From the NCBI RefSeq assembly GCF_030445035.2, contig NC_080678.1, forward strand, positions 116,813,947 through 116,877,946: a stretch of DNA of 64,000 bases, in the 5' to 3' direction. The notes under the pieces are model-generated. The model was not told the origin of the DNA, searched no databases, and saw nothing but the letters and a program-made list of their open reading frames with translations. How positions within the stretch are numbered: position 1 is the first letter of the stretch; each line of letters begins with the position of its first letter. The DNA is from Dasypus novemcinctus (Eukaryota > Chordata > Mammalia > Cingulata > Dasypodidae). Shown here piece by piece: positions 34,824 to 45,485 of the stretch. The translations under genes and the position numbers were made by a program.

Positions 34824-34998
34824 CTGTGTCCACCTTCCAGAGCTCTCCTCCCATCTTGATAGCAATGCTCATTGGCATCTGTGATCTCTCTATGGTCCGC
34901 ACCAGCAAGCACTGGCTCAGAATGGGACAGTCGGTACACAAGTATTTTTTTATGCTATCATACTTGTCTTCTCTGTTGTTGGACAGCATGCAGATGAC
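34824..34998 (-). pseudogene. PIWIL relic, MID exon
   Basis: The acceptor TGTTTGCTTTCAAG is intact and a GTGTAT donor follows. The open frame reads [20 protein letters not shown], then [10 protein letters not shown] and [11 protein letters not shown]. It matches the MID domain, which holds the 5' end of the piRNA. Compared with the family, about eight residues are missing between the SIA and KMGGELW parts, an in-frame deletion. This exon otherwise has no stop. Confidence 0.95.
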
Positions 34999-35333
34999 CT
35001 TGAAAGCAAACACATGTGAGACTCCCAGAGAAACAGCAAGGCAGTGATAGGAGAAATGAAAACCATCAAGGAAGCAATTGAGGTGGAGCAATGACCAGCT
35101 AGAGTAGACTGATTAAGCAAATATTTGGGTCCAAGAGGGTGACATTCCTAGAGCTTACATGACAGCTGTGAGGGAGAGTGTGTGGAAGAGACAGGCTGCA
35201 ATGTAGGCGATTTGGCAGTTGCATCAAGAGCTTAAACTTGCACAGGTCCTTTGGATCTAGTGTTTCAATTCTCTGGCATTTATCATGAAGCCAACAAGCA
35301 GGGTTAAAAAAACACTCACTGCAGGATTCCATC
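34999..35333. other. Intron of the PIWIL relic
   Basis: No repeat or exon recognised. Confidence 0.5.
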
Positions 35334-35346
35334 ATAAGGATATTCA

Positions 35347-35763
35347 TAAGGTGGCAGATTTGCCCCAGTGGTTAGGGCATTCGTCTACCACATGGGAGCT
35401 CCGTGCTTCAAACCCCGGGCCTCCTTGATCTGTGTGGAGCTCGCCCATGCACAGTGTTGATGTGTGCAAGGAGTGCCCTGCCATGCAGGGGTGTCCCCAC
35501 ATAGGGGAGACTCACATGCAAGGAGTGTGCCCCATATGGAGAGCTGCCCAGTGTGAAAGAAAGTGTGTATGGCCCAGGAATGGTGCCGCACACACAGAGA
35601 GCTGACACAACAAGACGATGCAATAAAAAGAAACACAGATTCCCCTGATGCTGACAACAACAGAAGTGGACAAAGAAGACACAGCAAATAGACACAGAGA
35701 ACAGACAACTGGGGCTGGGGGAAAGGGCAGAGAAATTAATAAATAAATAAATCTTTAAAAAAA
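35347..35763 (+). mobile_element. DAS-type SINE with a 13-bp target duplication
   Basis: ATAAGGATATTCA occurs at 35,334-35,346 and again at 35,764-35,776, exactly flanking a full-length element with tRNA-like head and an AAATAAATAAATCTTTAAAA-type tail. The perfect duplication shows a fairly recent insertion by target-primed reverse transcription. Confidence 0.95.
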
Positions 35764-35776
35764 ATAAGGATATTCA

Positions 35777-37804
35777 CCTTTTACTGGACAACCATGATCA
35801 GTCAAGTACTTACCAAGCATTTCATTGGACTCAGTTCATTACTTCTACAACCTACTGAGTTAGGTACTAACCACAGAACAAGCTGGAGAGTTCTGGAAAC
35901 TGCCTGTTTATAAGCAACAAAGGAGGGTACCAAATCTTCACTGGTCTCAAGGCCTGGGCAGTCGAGGAGAAAGGGCTTGTTCCTGATTCAAAAGGAAATT
36001 CTTCGAAATGTTTCTTATCACATCATGATGCTCACAGGATCCTTTGGGGAGGCATCTTTTATTAGACTAGGAAATTCTCTGATTTTGGGAGTGAGGGTTC
36101 AGTCCCTGTCCTCCTGGTCATCCCTCAATCTCTGGAGAACATAAGAAGAAAGATTCTGGGGCTAGTCCTCTCCCCATCTAACCTACACCCTTAGAATATG
36201 TAAAAGGAGATGACTTGATGTAGAGAAGAGTCTATTGTACCAGGAGGTAAACTAGTCAAGTTCCCCTTCAAGAGGTGAAACAAAGGGTGGGTAGGTGGGT
36301 TGGTTTGTTTTCAGAAATCCCCAAATTAAAAGGCAGACCTTAATTTTTTAGGCAGATGCTAAACAAGCAAAGAAATTCCCATTATGATAATGAGTTGAAA
36401 TCCAAACACTGACCAAACTCCATCCCATTCACAGATTCTCACATGTAAAATGCCATGCTGTGAGAGCTCCCAACAGAAGATTTCTCTGCTCTGAGGACTT
36501 AAGGCCACAACACCAGATGACAATATAAGATGGCACGTGATCAAGAAATAGGAAGCGAGCCACAGCATTTGAAGAGAACAGGATTATGAAAGCGAGGCAG
36601 CTCATGTAAGAATGATAAGTACAAGGAATTCTTCAGCATAGCCTGAAAAGTCCTCCTTAGTGGAAATTGTGAAGGAGAGAGAAGTCTAGGTTTTAGGTAC
36701 AAGACAATAGGACAAACAGCTTGGTCACGTGGTCGAGAAAGAACAAGCTCCTAAACAGCATGCTGGAAGAAGCAGAAGAAAGAGATGTGTTAGGAGAAAG
36801 AACTGAAGGAACAGTTGGTGAAGGAATTCCCATCCCAGAATGACAACTAGGTCTAAGGCACTGGCTAAGGGAGAGGAAAGGGAAGATTCCAAGAGAAATA
36901 CTGAGCTTTGTAAGAGACATGCTGGAGGAGATGGGTCATAGATGTAGTGAGTTATAAGTAGGGAGAGAAGACTAACAATCACATTTGGAGATTAACATCA
37001 CCCACAGCACTTAGAAATCTAAAAACACCATAGAAATTTAGAGACTTCTGTGACAATTTTAAGTCTATGAACCTCAGAGAATTAGCATGAGATGATACTA
37101 AAAAATAGCTAAACTGCAGCTGCCTGAATTCAGCTACACGAGAGAGGTAAATTCGCTTTCCTGGGCTGGTTTCAGAACCACTTGGCAACACTCTAGCTTC
37201 TAAAATGCATGAGTATGCAGCTTTAGAACTACTCAACTGCTAAAGATGGATCATATATCAAGTTGATATGTACCATCTGTATTTTTGATGAAGCATGTTC
37301 ATCTAAGACTCTTAAATAGGATTCAATTATATCACCCACATCAATCCTATAAAATACATATATCATCTATATACATAAGATAATGTAGAACAAAACATAT
37401 AACAAGAATTTTACATAGCCCATGAAATGAATTAGAAAATGGCATAAGATACAATGCTGAGACAAGCATCCTAGGGAAAATTTTGTTTTTGAAAAAACAA
37501 GTTCAATTTTCTGAAAACATGATTGGGAGCTAGTTATTACTACCCATGCCAATTCCAGATCAAGTTGCTATTTCTGAAGCCTCCTTCAACATGTATTCCA
37601 CTAGCCACAAACCATAGTTCACAAAATCAAGGTTCAACATATGTCTAAGGGAGACAAAACAAAAGACTTTTTGTTTACAAAATTTTAAAGGGTTTTGTCA
37701 AAGAAGGAGACACATTCCTACAAATTAATATTTCAGTTCCTCTGCTGCTGGATTGCCAGGAACCAACTTTTAAGCTGGAATGGATTTCTGCTCTACATAC
37801 TTAC
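35777..37804. other. Large intron of the PIWIL relic
   Basis: It contains a MIR-like scrap near 35,800-35,880 and otherwise unclassified sequence. One PIWI-family exon expected here, between 37,805 and 34,998, was not identified with confidence; a weak candidate lies near 37,160-37,235. Confidence 0.5.
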
Positions 37805-37990
37805 ATTTTGGACTTTTCATAGCTATGCCCATGTTTTTTGTCACTTTCTGCAGACTCCGTGCTCAAGACATGGCAGCGTTCTGATTTTTCCTGGTGCACA
37901 GCAAGGGCCAGTCATGGAGGGACTTTGTCCTGAGTAAGAGCCCACTTCTATTTCTTTTGACCAGTCTGCAAGTTGTGAATGGGAGTCAAG
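37805..37990 (-). pseudogene. PIWIL relic, LADWSKE exon
   Basis: The acceptor AATTCTTTTCCAG and consensus donor GTAAGT are intact, and the 186-bp length suits the family. The minus strand begins LDSHSQLADWSKEI, matching FADWSKE. The remaining similarity then shifts frame, and each continuing frame has a stop (TGA at 37,841-37,843 in the starting frame). The tail of the exon reads MGIAMKSPK in another frame. Confidence 0.88.
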
Positions 37991-38239
37991 CTGGAAAAGA
38001 ATTCCAAAGCACATTATAAATCTGAAATGTTTTACCAACTGCGACTTCCTAGTGAAATACTACAAATGACAAGCTCCAATGCTGACTGAATTACTCACTT
38101 TTCCTTAAAAATATGAGTTAGTAAAATTGGAAATCTCCCACGGCTTACAGTCTTTTAGATTGATTCTATGAATTTGTGTCTTCATGGATAAATTTGGATT
38201 ATTATGCCTTGAAAAAATGCCCACATTATTAAGTGATAA

Positions 38240-38345
38240 AACCATAATACAAAGCTTACTATGTGCCAGGCATTTTCTACACATTCCTATTGCAAGCCTG
38301 TTTGTTCCCTCATGGGGAAGGGATGGCTAATTTGAGAAGACACAG
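38240..38345 (+). repeat. MIR-like SINE fragment
   Basis: GCTTACTATGTGCCAGGCAT at 38,254-38,273 is standard MIR wording, and the flanking sequence is degraded. Confidence 0.65.
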
Positions 38346-38436
38346 TGGTCACAATTATAGCAGGACCGAGTCCATTCCTCTGGCGTCATAATTCATTTGC
38401 CCCAAAATTGACACAACAATCTTGAAATGCTCTTAC

Positions 38437-38549
38437 CATTCTTTCTCCTTGGATCATTTTTACTGATTTCAAAACTCTCCCTGAGAAGGACTGAAATTTG
38501 CTATCAAATTTCAGATCACAGCGTTGAAGCTCCCTTTGCACACACTCAT
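38437..38549 (-). pseudogene. PIWIL relic, VQREL / FSGR exon
   Basis: After CCATTTTCAGAG the frame reads ECVQRELQRCDLKFDSKFQS, then FSGRVLKSVKMIQGERM, to a GTAAGA donor. It matches the family's NVQREL...FSGRIL segment, and its phases fit both neighbouring exons. This exon has no lesion that I can see. Confidence 0.93.
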
Positions 38550-38906
38550 CTCTGAAAATGGAAAATAGCTCATGAAAATAAGCAAGAAGCAACCCCATCA
38601 TTTGCAAAAAGCAGGTCGACTGTCCTTTGAGCCGGCGCTCATGCCTGCTGCTGCTGTGGAAATGCTGTGGACAAATACCGTCCAACTCCAGCGCAGTCTC
38701 GGTTTCGCGCCACTGTTCGTGTAAGCACTTGAGAGCCTTTCCTTCTTGCCCCTCTTAACCTCTTTCAATATTCTAATGATGCAATAACTAGAGTTGGCCA
38801 AAAAATGTCATTTTCTTCCCAATTGTCATTTTCTAGTAGAAGAAGCTGAAATGCTGAGGATCTAGACAGGCCTTGAGTTTGGTACGCACAGCCAGAGAAG
38901 GAATAC

Positions 38907-39028
38907 TTTCTTTTGTGTAGTAGTGATGAATTTTTAAAAATTCAGGTTGCCTCTTTTCTGGATCCAACCTCATATGGACCACCAAATCTTTCACCATCCT
39001 ATAATAATTACACTTCTTGTCTGTTAAA
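38907..39028 (-). pseudogene. PIWIL relic, LTDK / VMKDLAVH exon
   Basis: The frame reads LTDKKCNYYRMVKDLVVHMR, then LDPEKRQPEFLKIHHY, matching the linker ahead of the MID domain (GLTDKMRxDFxxMKDLAxHTRLxPExRQ). The acceptor TTTTCTTTTCTAAAAG is fair and the GTATTC donor is weak. The phase fits the exon at 38,549. The exon start is uncertain by some residues. Confidence 0.9.
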
Positions 39029-39266
39029 CTTTTAGAAAAGAAAATCAAAAGGTCTATCTGAACAAGCAAGGATCTACGTTTATGTCAGAGAAGACTAAAC
39101 AGTGGCATCTGGGAGAGGAGGAACCCAGCAAGACTGGGCATCTAGTTCCAGGGGTATGGCGAGGTGCTGCCAGAAGCACACGTCTCCAGCCACAGGCCTG
39201 TGGGGCTCAGAGGGGCTCACTGTGGAAAGACCACGTGGCCCAGCAGTACCTGTCAAAGGGAAGGAC

Positions 39267-39376
39267 TCAGGAATCAGCAGCACAGGTTCTCTCGGGTAGT
39301 TCCTCTGGCTCTTCTTCCACTTGACCTGGCTGATGAAGGGTGGCTGCCTGGGATCCATGACCTCTTGATGGTAGTG
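39267..39376 (-). pseudogene. PIWIL relic, QPxxxSQ / LLIPE exon
   Basis: After CTTTTCCTGTGCAG the frame reads HYHQEVMDPRQPPFISQVKW, ending LLIPE. It matches the YNQEITDLKQPxLVSQPK...MLIPE segment just after PAZ. The donor position reads GAGTCC instead of GAGGTR, so splicing here has probably decayed unless GTCCTT is used. Confidence 0.88.
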
Positions 39377-39916
39377 CTGCACAGGAAAAGCAAGGGGGCA
39401 TGGCCACCATTCTCAGGTGGAACCTCACTGACAGCCACGAGCAGGTGCACAAGGGTTCACCTTGTTCTGCTTCTTTCCGAGCATGCATGGAGGTGAGGAG
39501 GTGCACTGGTGGCTGTTTTCTCCAAGTTAGAGATCAGGCTCTAAGTTCTGTTTAGAATTCTCTTACTCTACACCTCCAAGGAACCATCCCTTGCCTTTCT
39601 CATGAGCAGACATATGTGTTGCTGCACAATGCATGCCAAGGAGCACAGGGCCATTTTCAGAAGAGACAGAAATAGGTGCAAAAGGCCAGAGGTGGCTGGG
39701 CTTTTGTTGGTGGTGGTTTTCTTTTTGAAAGAAACCTAGGAGTGAGCCTGTGCTGCTGTCTGGAGCTTTCCCACGCAGGAGCACGGGGTTTACACACGCT
39801 GGTAGTAGAAGCACCACCACCTTTCACTGGTCCCCACTCCACCACCCAGCTGAACAGAGCTCGGGGTGTGCTGTCCTTCCTGTGGGAAGATTTGCATCTT
39901 GCATGCTAATCCTTAC
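39377..39916. other. Intron of the PIWIL relic
   Basis: No exon recognised. The short family segment expected between the PAZ exon and the exon at 39,376 was not found. Confidence 0.45.
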
Positions 39917-40083
39917 CCTTTTCATAAATACCTTCACGTCATCCAGTGCAACATCAACTTCTGTATCATACAAATATTGTTATTCCTATTCACATTATTA
40001 ATAAGCTTCTATTGAAAGCCAGGGCTGAATTTCTCTTCCTGGGACTCATGTATAAATTTAGAGGATTTCAGGTTTTCATTACA
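39917..40083 (-). pseudogene. PIWIL relic, PAZ-domain exon
   Basis: The minus strand reads ESQEEKFSPGFQ, then a TAG stop, then KLINNV and, with small indels, a nucleotide match to the YNNKTYRVDDIDW region (CAGAAGTTGATGTTG, then CACTGG). A clean GTAAGG donor lies at 39,916. The PAZ domain holds the methylated 3' end of the piRNA. This exon is the most damaged one I can still assign, and its 5' boundary is tentative. Confidence 0.72.
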
Positions 40084-40272
40084 CTGTTAAAATTAAGCAG
40101 TTGCCTCCTTTTGTTCTGCCTTTCACACAGGGTCTCTAGACACGACCCTAACAATTTCAAATGTCACCCCCCATTTACTCAAGTATTTTACTGCAGGAGC
40201 CACCTCTTTATTTTTCATCCACAACCAAGTCTTCTACCTACTGTTTAAAGAAATAAAACAAAGTAGAGTTAC

Positions 40273-40678
40273 TGTGGCTGTAAGACATTTAAAATGGAGC
40301 CAGCAGGTCACTCTATGGGGCACTCTTACAGAGGCCTGAATGAGATGTCACAAATGATACCATAAACTTCTAAGTCGGCAAAGCCTCAAGCAACAACGCT
40401 TCTCAAAACCCCAAGAACCTCTGAACCATGACATAAACCATAAGGTAAAGAACTCAGTTAACCATCTAACCTGAAGGACAAGAGCACCCCAAATACCCAC
40501 CAACCACAAGCAACTTGTCAAACTTCTTTCCTTTATAAACCCTGGCCTGGAAATGCCAAATGGGACATGATTTGAGGTGCTCCCTGAATCTGTGCTTCCC
40601 AAATTGAAATTCTAAGACTCCAGATAAATGGCTCTGTTGTCTTGCAGCTTAGTTTGCCATGTCTCAGTTGACACTACC
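40273..40678 (+). mobile_element. Candidate solo LTR (ERV1-like)
   Basis: It starts TGTGGCTGTAAGACATTTAA, has a TATA-like CTTTATAAAC at 40,531-40,540 and a GGCTCTGTTGTCTTGC-like 3' part, a layout typical of gammaretrovirus-type LTRs. The 3' end is not sharply defined and no target duplication was seen. Confidence 0.5.
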
Positions 40679-40784
40679 GATACATGCAGGAAAGCAAGTT
40701 GCCCTATTGAAAATTGTGCCTTAACCCACTGCTCTGTGACATGGACACACATGAACTAGTAAATATTCCCAGCTAATTCTGGGG

Positions 40785-40900
40785 TATCTGATAAGTGCCA
40801 GGCATGTGATACTGAAGATATTACTAAAAGCAAAATGGACAGTTTCTGCCCCCAGAAAGTCATAATCTAAAAGGGAAGCAATTAATAAAATAATCACCCC
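40785..40900 (+). repeat. MIR/L2-like fragment
   Basis: TAAGTGCCAGGCATGTGATACTG followed by GCCCCCAGAAAGTCATAATC is degraded MIR/L2 wording. Confidence 0.55.
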
Positions 40901-40958
40901 CGTGTGCAGGTACCAGCTGAGATACCTGCAGTGAAGTACTATTACCTCCCTGGGGGGC

Positions 40959-41471
40959 TGTGGGAGGAAGGGCGCCCGGCTTGCCACAGTAGCAAACGGT
41001 GTGGCAAGAAGTGATACCGCCTCTGCCCACTGGGCCTAGATAAGGTGACCACGCCTGACTAGGCCTTTGCTGCTAACGGCTGGCCGGCGCTGCCCTCCCC
41101 CTTTTTATCTCCCGCCTAGCCCAACATCCGGCCAGCTCTCACTCCCCCTTTCCCCTCCCCTATTCCAAACCTCTCAGCCAGCCCTCTGCCTATCAACCGC
41201 TTACAATCACCTATCAGGAAGCAGTACCCGCCCGCACCTATCAAATCCCTCCACGCAGTCCCTAACCCTATAAAGCTGTGTCCCCTTCCGCAATAAACCA
41301 GACTTGCGCACAGACCTGGTCTCCACGGCTTTCTTCCTCCCCTTGCCGTGCATCCTCCATGCCTGAGAGCCCCTCTGAGGCTGTCTGCCGCAGCCTCAGA
41401 TGCCGCTGCAGTCTAGCCTGACCCCTCCAGACCCCCCCGTCAGCATCGGGGTGCAAGCCGCCCCAGCCGCA
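40959..41471 (+). repeat. 5' LTR of the endogenous retrovirus
   Basis: It begins TGTGGGAGGAAGG and ends CAGCCGCA. A TATA box (TATAAAG) lies at 41,269-41,275 and AATAAA at 41,292-41,297, so the R region is very short or the poly(A) signal lies at the start of R. CT-rich U3. Confidence 0.95.
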
Positions 41472-41473
41472 AC

Positions 41474-41491
41474 TGGCGCCCGAACAGGGAC
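41474..41491 (+). other. Primer binding site, lysine tRNA type
   Basis: TGGCGCCCGAACAGGGAC lies two bases after the 5' LTR. This is the classical complement of the 3' end of tRNA-Lys (the Lys3 type used by lentiviruses and some betaretroviruses). Confidence 0.93.
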
Positions 41492-41560
41492 CGGGGCCGG
41501 TCCGACGTGACCGCTGCCTCACCCCCGTGGGACCTCGCTCCCACCCCTTCGCCACGCTCT

Positions 41561-41570
41561 CAAGGTAAGG
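41561..41570 (+). promoter_or_regulatory. Probable major splice donor of the provirus
   Basis: CAAGGTAAGG lies in the leader between the primer site and the gag start, the usual place for the donor that makes spliced env RNA. Activity is not shown. Confidence 0.6.
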
Positions 41571-41597
41571 ACCCCCGTTATCGGCCCCGGCAGAAAA

Positions 41598-41732
41598 ATG
41601 GGCGGGCGTCTATCTTCCCGCCAAGAGCCGCAAGTCAGAGCGCTTGCTGGCCTACTAGCCTGCCACCAATGTAAAGTTTCGGGCAGGCAACTCCAGGCTT
41701 GCTGGGATCTACTGGTCCCCTTCAACCCCTAG
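41598..41732 (+). pseudogene. Retroviral gag remnant, matrix N-terminus
   Basis: An ATG at 41,598 opens a 44-codon frame that starts MGGRLSSRQ, so it has the Met-Gly that retroviral matrix proteins use for myristoylation, and ends at TAG (41,730-41,732). Matrix-like wording continues for a short way after the stop and then is lost by about 41,890, where AT-rich sequence begins. Capsid and nucleocapsid are absent. Confidence 0.65.
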
Positions 41733-41889
41733 GTTTCCACTGCCAATCTCTCGGACCCTGATACCTATCTGAAATTGGCCCCGCCTATCAACAAGGCCAG
41801 CCACAAGCCCGAAAATCCACACAAGCTTATAAGGCAATCAACTCTGTTCCAGCAAACGCCCACACCTGTTCACAACTCCTCAAGCTCCC

Positions 41890-44330
41890 TACTATCTACA
41901 TGACAATGTAGCTCTGGGCTAGTAAAGGCTAATAATAGTTAATCCACTGGTATGAGAAAAAAACATGGCAACATTGGTGTTCTGTTTTATTTCCATGCTA
42001 ATTCTAATTGGACTTCTTTAACCAAGATATTAAAATTAGTACAAAAATTTTATCAAGGTTTAAAAAGGAATTTTCAGTTTTAAATCAATAGTTTACTCCT
42101 GAACTTCAAGTCTCAGTATAGTCTTACAGTAATTATCCAAAAATGTGTGCTAATGGTCTGCCTAACTGCTGCTCAAGTTATTTTAGCTGATTGCTGATAA
42201 CTGATAGGAATGTTTCCGAGTACAGGCTTTCGTGTTGCAGGCAGCATGGATTCCAGAGAAAATCTTGAAATGTACAATCTAAAATGTGCTATATAACAGA
42301 GGATTTAAAAGCAGCTATACTAAGAAACTAAGAATTATGAATTAATTGTAAACTGTATGTTTCTGTTACTGTGTTGTGATTGTTCTGTGTTTGTCTGTTC
42401 GTTCAATGTCAATGTATATTGTGATACCTCCGGATGGTAAATATAAATTACTAGAAATCTTTAAAAGAGCTCTATCCAAATGGCCAAAAATTAAATAAGC
42501 GCTTATATTAATACTTCAGTTTATTATATCAATACATAAGCTTAAATGTTAATAAAATATCTACAATAATAGAAATCGTAAGTCTTGATTGACAAGATTA
42601 ACTGTACGTCTTCATAAAAGGTTGTTCTTGCCCAGATTAAAATGAATAACTTATTTTTCTTCACAGGATAATATAAAGAATGTAAAGCTTAAATGAATAT
42701 TAAAAAAGGTTAAAAGTTTGTGAAAATGCTAACTGAAATGTAATAAGTTTTGCAAAAAGGCGTATTTTGTCCTAAAGTAAAATAGCTAATTTTTCATGAA
42801 CTCTTGAAACTTAATTTGCAGATGGCAAGCTGTAAAAGGTATTGTGATAACTTTAAGTAAGGGAATGTGTTCTATAAACATAAAATTTGTCTTCAATAGT
42901 CTATATGGTTATAAATAAAAGGTTTAATAAAGCATTGTTTACATTAAAGTATTAAATGGCTAATTCCAAAAGGTCATTCTTAAATATATATAAAACTGAA
43001 TTGATGATGATAATAATAAAAGGTAATTTTATAACAGGAAAGATTGGCAGCAACCAGCCTCCCCTGCCAACTTACTTCTAGGAAACTGTTTCTAATATTG
43101 CATGCTACTAAGTATTTAAAGAAAAGTTCATTATTTTAACAAGCTTGTTTAATGTTCACAGTATTGTTATAAGAGGTTTGCTTGATAACTTTGATGTAGG
43201 CTATATGGAATGTGTTTTTATTATTAAGGAAACAGAAAATAATTTTGTCCTGAAATAAAATAATTGGCTATTGGAAAAAGTAGAATATAGGACGAAACCT
43301 GAGTGAATGCTAAAACTGCAGAAGATTAATGGACAAAGAATTTTTACAGTTAAAGTTAAAGAAAATTTAATGGGTCTATCTATAAAATTTTACAGGCTTT
43401 GGTGTCGGGTAGTATGCTGATGCAAAGTTGAAAATTTTTGTTCTTTCTCAAGGCCTCTCACCATTAATCTGTTTTAGTAAAAGTTCTTATCCTCAGTCAG
43501 TATACAAAGAGAGTCTGTCTTATGTTTCTTGTGCTTATCATTTCCTCGGTGTTCCAAGAAAGAAAGCTTTATCTCTTAAAGGAACATAACGTTCAAAACT
43601 GCTTTCTCAAGACCTAATCCTGAACAGTGGCCTTTTGTTCCAAACTAATTGTAGGAGATTTGTTCTTTTACCTTGAAAGAAAAATTAAAGTAATAATTAA
43701 GTTCATTTAATATGTTATAAGCTAAATAAAGGTGTTTTACAGTGTTATAAAATTAACAACTTTTTCTTCCCTTAAACCCTCTATTAATTAAAGTCGTATG
43801 GATAAAAAGTTTCTATGAATGCTTAAAAGTGTATAAAGTTACCAATATTTCAGCATAATATTAAAGAAAAGTACAATATGGTTAATTATAGTTTTAATTA
43901 TTATAAAAGAGTATATGTCACAAAAACAACCCCTTACCATAGATTAAAGTAACAACACTAGTGTGCAGCAATCCCAAATACTGCTAGTTTGTTGCAAAAA
44001 GTTAAAGTCCAGCTGTGTTGCTATCACTTTGTTTTAAAACTTGCTGAGACTCTCTTTAGTGTCTTACACAAATCAAGCCAACTGCATTCCTTTATCTGTA
44101 AAGAACCCAACAATAAACTTTTGCAGTGCTTTTCAAGGCTATGTGCATAGCCCAACCATCTTGTACAGTATTTACTAATAGTAATAGTAATGAAAAAGCA
44201 GCATTAAAAAAAAAAAAAAAAAACAGCATGTGTTACTTTCCAAAAAGAACAGGTTTAGCCAACTCCTTATTCATCTGCTCAATGCACGGAGCTTTGAGCC
44301 ATCATTAAAGTTTTACAAATGTTTTAAGAG
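41890..44330 (+). other. AT-rich noncoding block replacing gag-protease-RT
   Basis: About 2.4 kb inside the provirus with no open frame, very high A+T and many short T/A runs, unlike the GC-moderate coding parts on both sides. A run of A's at 44,204-44,223 could be an old poly(A) tail. I cannot tell whether this came from a host transcript, a recombined element or an original feature of the family. Confidence 0.75.
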
Positions 44331-44333
44331 TCC

Positions 44334-45485
44334 TTGAATATTGTCTCTGATTCTGAATATGTATGCCTTACTGATAAGCACACCACTGCCCTTTTCTCCG
44401 AAAACCCCCGTGCTCAAATTCTTCTAGAAATCTTCCACGGGACCTTTAACTGCCATTACCCCCCCACACACAAGTTGCTCCAGGGCCTCACAAGGCTCCC
44501 CCTCTCCCCACTATACCACCCTTTCCCTGGCTCCAAGCCTCTCTCCAACTCCACTACTGTCTTCACGGACGCCTCTAAGACCAAGTTTACTTATATTGCC
44601 TACTCTCCCAGCCGTGACTTGCCAACCATTTACTGCCAAACCCATCCTGGATTGGTTCAGGTGGGCGAGCTACTAGCCATCCTCACTGCCTTCCAACACC
44701 ACGGCAATGAGCCCGTCAACATCTTCACTGATAGTCAGTATGCCCTGCAAGTTTGTTCAGTTATTGCCCACGCTGTTTTCTTTCCACGTGACACACCCAT
44801 TGATCAAGCACTCCATGCCTTGCAGCGAGAGCTCAAGCTCCGCACACAGCCATAGTACATTTCTCATATTCACAGCCATTCAGGGCTGCCCGGGCCTCTA
44901 GCCACGGGTAATTCTGCTGCCGACCAAACCATCTCCACCCATACAATAGCCACTGTCGGAGACTTGGTCAATCAAGCCAAACTTCTCCATTCTAAGTTCC
45001 ACTTTTCAGCAGCCTCACTTCAACGTCTTTTGCCGGGCCTCCCCAAGGAAACGTGCAAGCATTTGGTGCGTGCCTGTAAAACATGCGCCCCCTTCTTGCC
45101 GCTTGGACTGTTGCAGCCACAAGGGGTCAACCCCCGCGGCCTCAAGCCAAACTCCCGATGGCAAATAGACATCACCCATGTGCCATCATTTGGGCGCCTC
45201 AAGTATGTCCATGTCACAGTCGACACCTTTTCTCACCTTTGCTACGCTGTCCCCTTACCGGGAGAAACAGCCAAGCATTGCATTAAAGCATTGCGGCAAG
45301 CCATCTTATTCATGGGGGTTCCTTGGGATGTTAAAACCAATAATAGGCCTAGGTATCGCAGCTCCTCATTCGCTGCATTTCTCCAGCTCTACAACATTAC
45401 TCACCACTTCGGCATTCCATACAACCCCCAGGGGCAGGCTATAGTAGAATGCATCCACCGCCAGCTCAAAGTGCAAATTCAATAA
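44334..45485 (+). pseudogene. Retroviral pol remnant: RNase H and integrase
   Basis: One frame interrupted by a single TAG at 44,853-44,855. The first part is RNase H: the acidic residues of its active site are visible (VFTDAS, VGELLAI, FTDSQYA). The second part is integrase: a His-Cys zinc-binding module (H-x3-H and CKTC), then the core with WQIDITHVPSFGRLKYVHV and, later, GQAIVECIHRQLK. The wording is that of betaretroviral integrases. The second core Asp is Asn here (KTNNRP), so catalysis would be lost. It ends at TAA before the integrase C-terminus. Reverse transcriptase is missing. Confidence 0.92.

Larger units (their letters stand above)
27288..40083 (-). pseudogene. PIWIL: Unprocessed PIWIL (PIWI-clade Argonaute) pseudogene, PAZ to C-terminus
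   Basis: Eleven exons in the correct order, separated by introns, match PIWI proteins, which bind piRNAs and silence transposons in the germ line. From 5' to 3' on the minus strand: PAZ exon (40,083-39,917), linker exons (39,376-39,267; 39,028-38,907; 38,549-38,437), a MID-side exon (37,990-37,805), MID exon (34,998-34,824), PIWI exons (32,304-32,113; 31,737-31,594; 30,733-about 30,640; 27,718-27,572) and last exon (27,395-27,288). Most splice sites survive. Lesions include a stop in the PAZ exon, frameshifts in the MID-side exon and three PIWI exons, a roughly 24-bp deletion in the MID exon, and loss of a catalytic-site Asp. Introns rule out a retrocopy. Sequence is closest in wording to PIWIL1/PIWIL3 but the paralogue is not settled. 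N-terminal exons were not found; a provirus lies immediately 5'. Confidence 0.9.

Noticed and set aside
37160..37236. Possible further PIWIL exon (AAYSCILEARV on the minus strand)
   Set aside because: The position fits the missing exon and a few hydrophobic positions agree, but there is no acceptor or donor and the match is too short.
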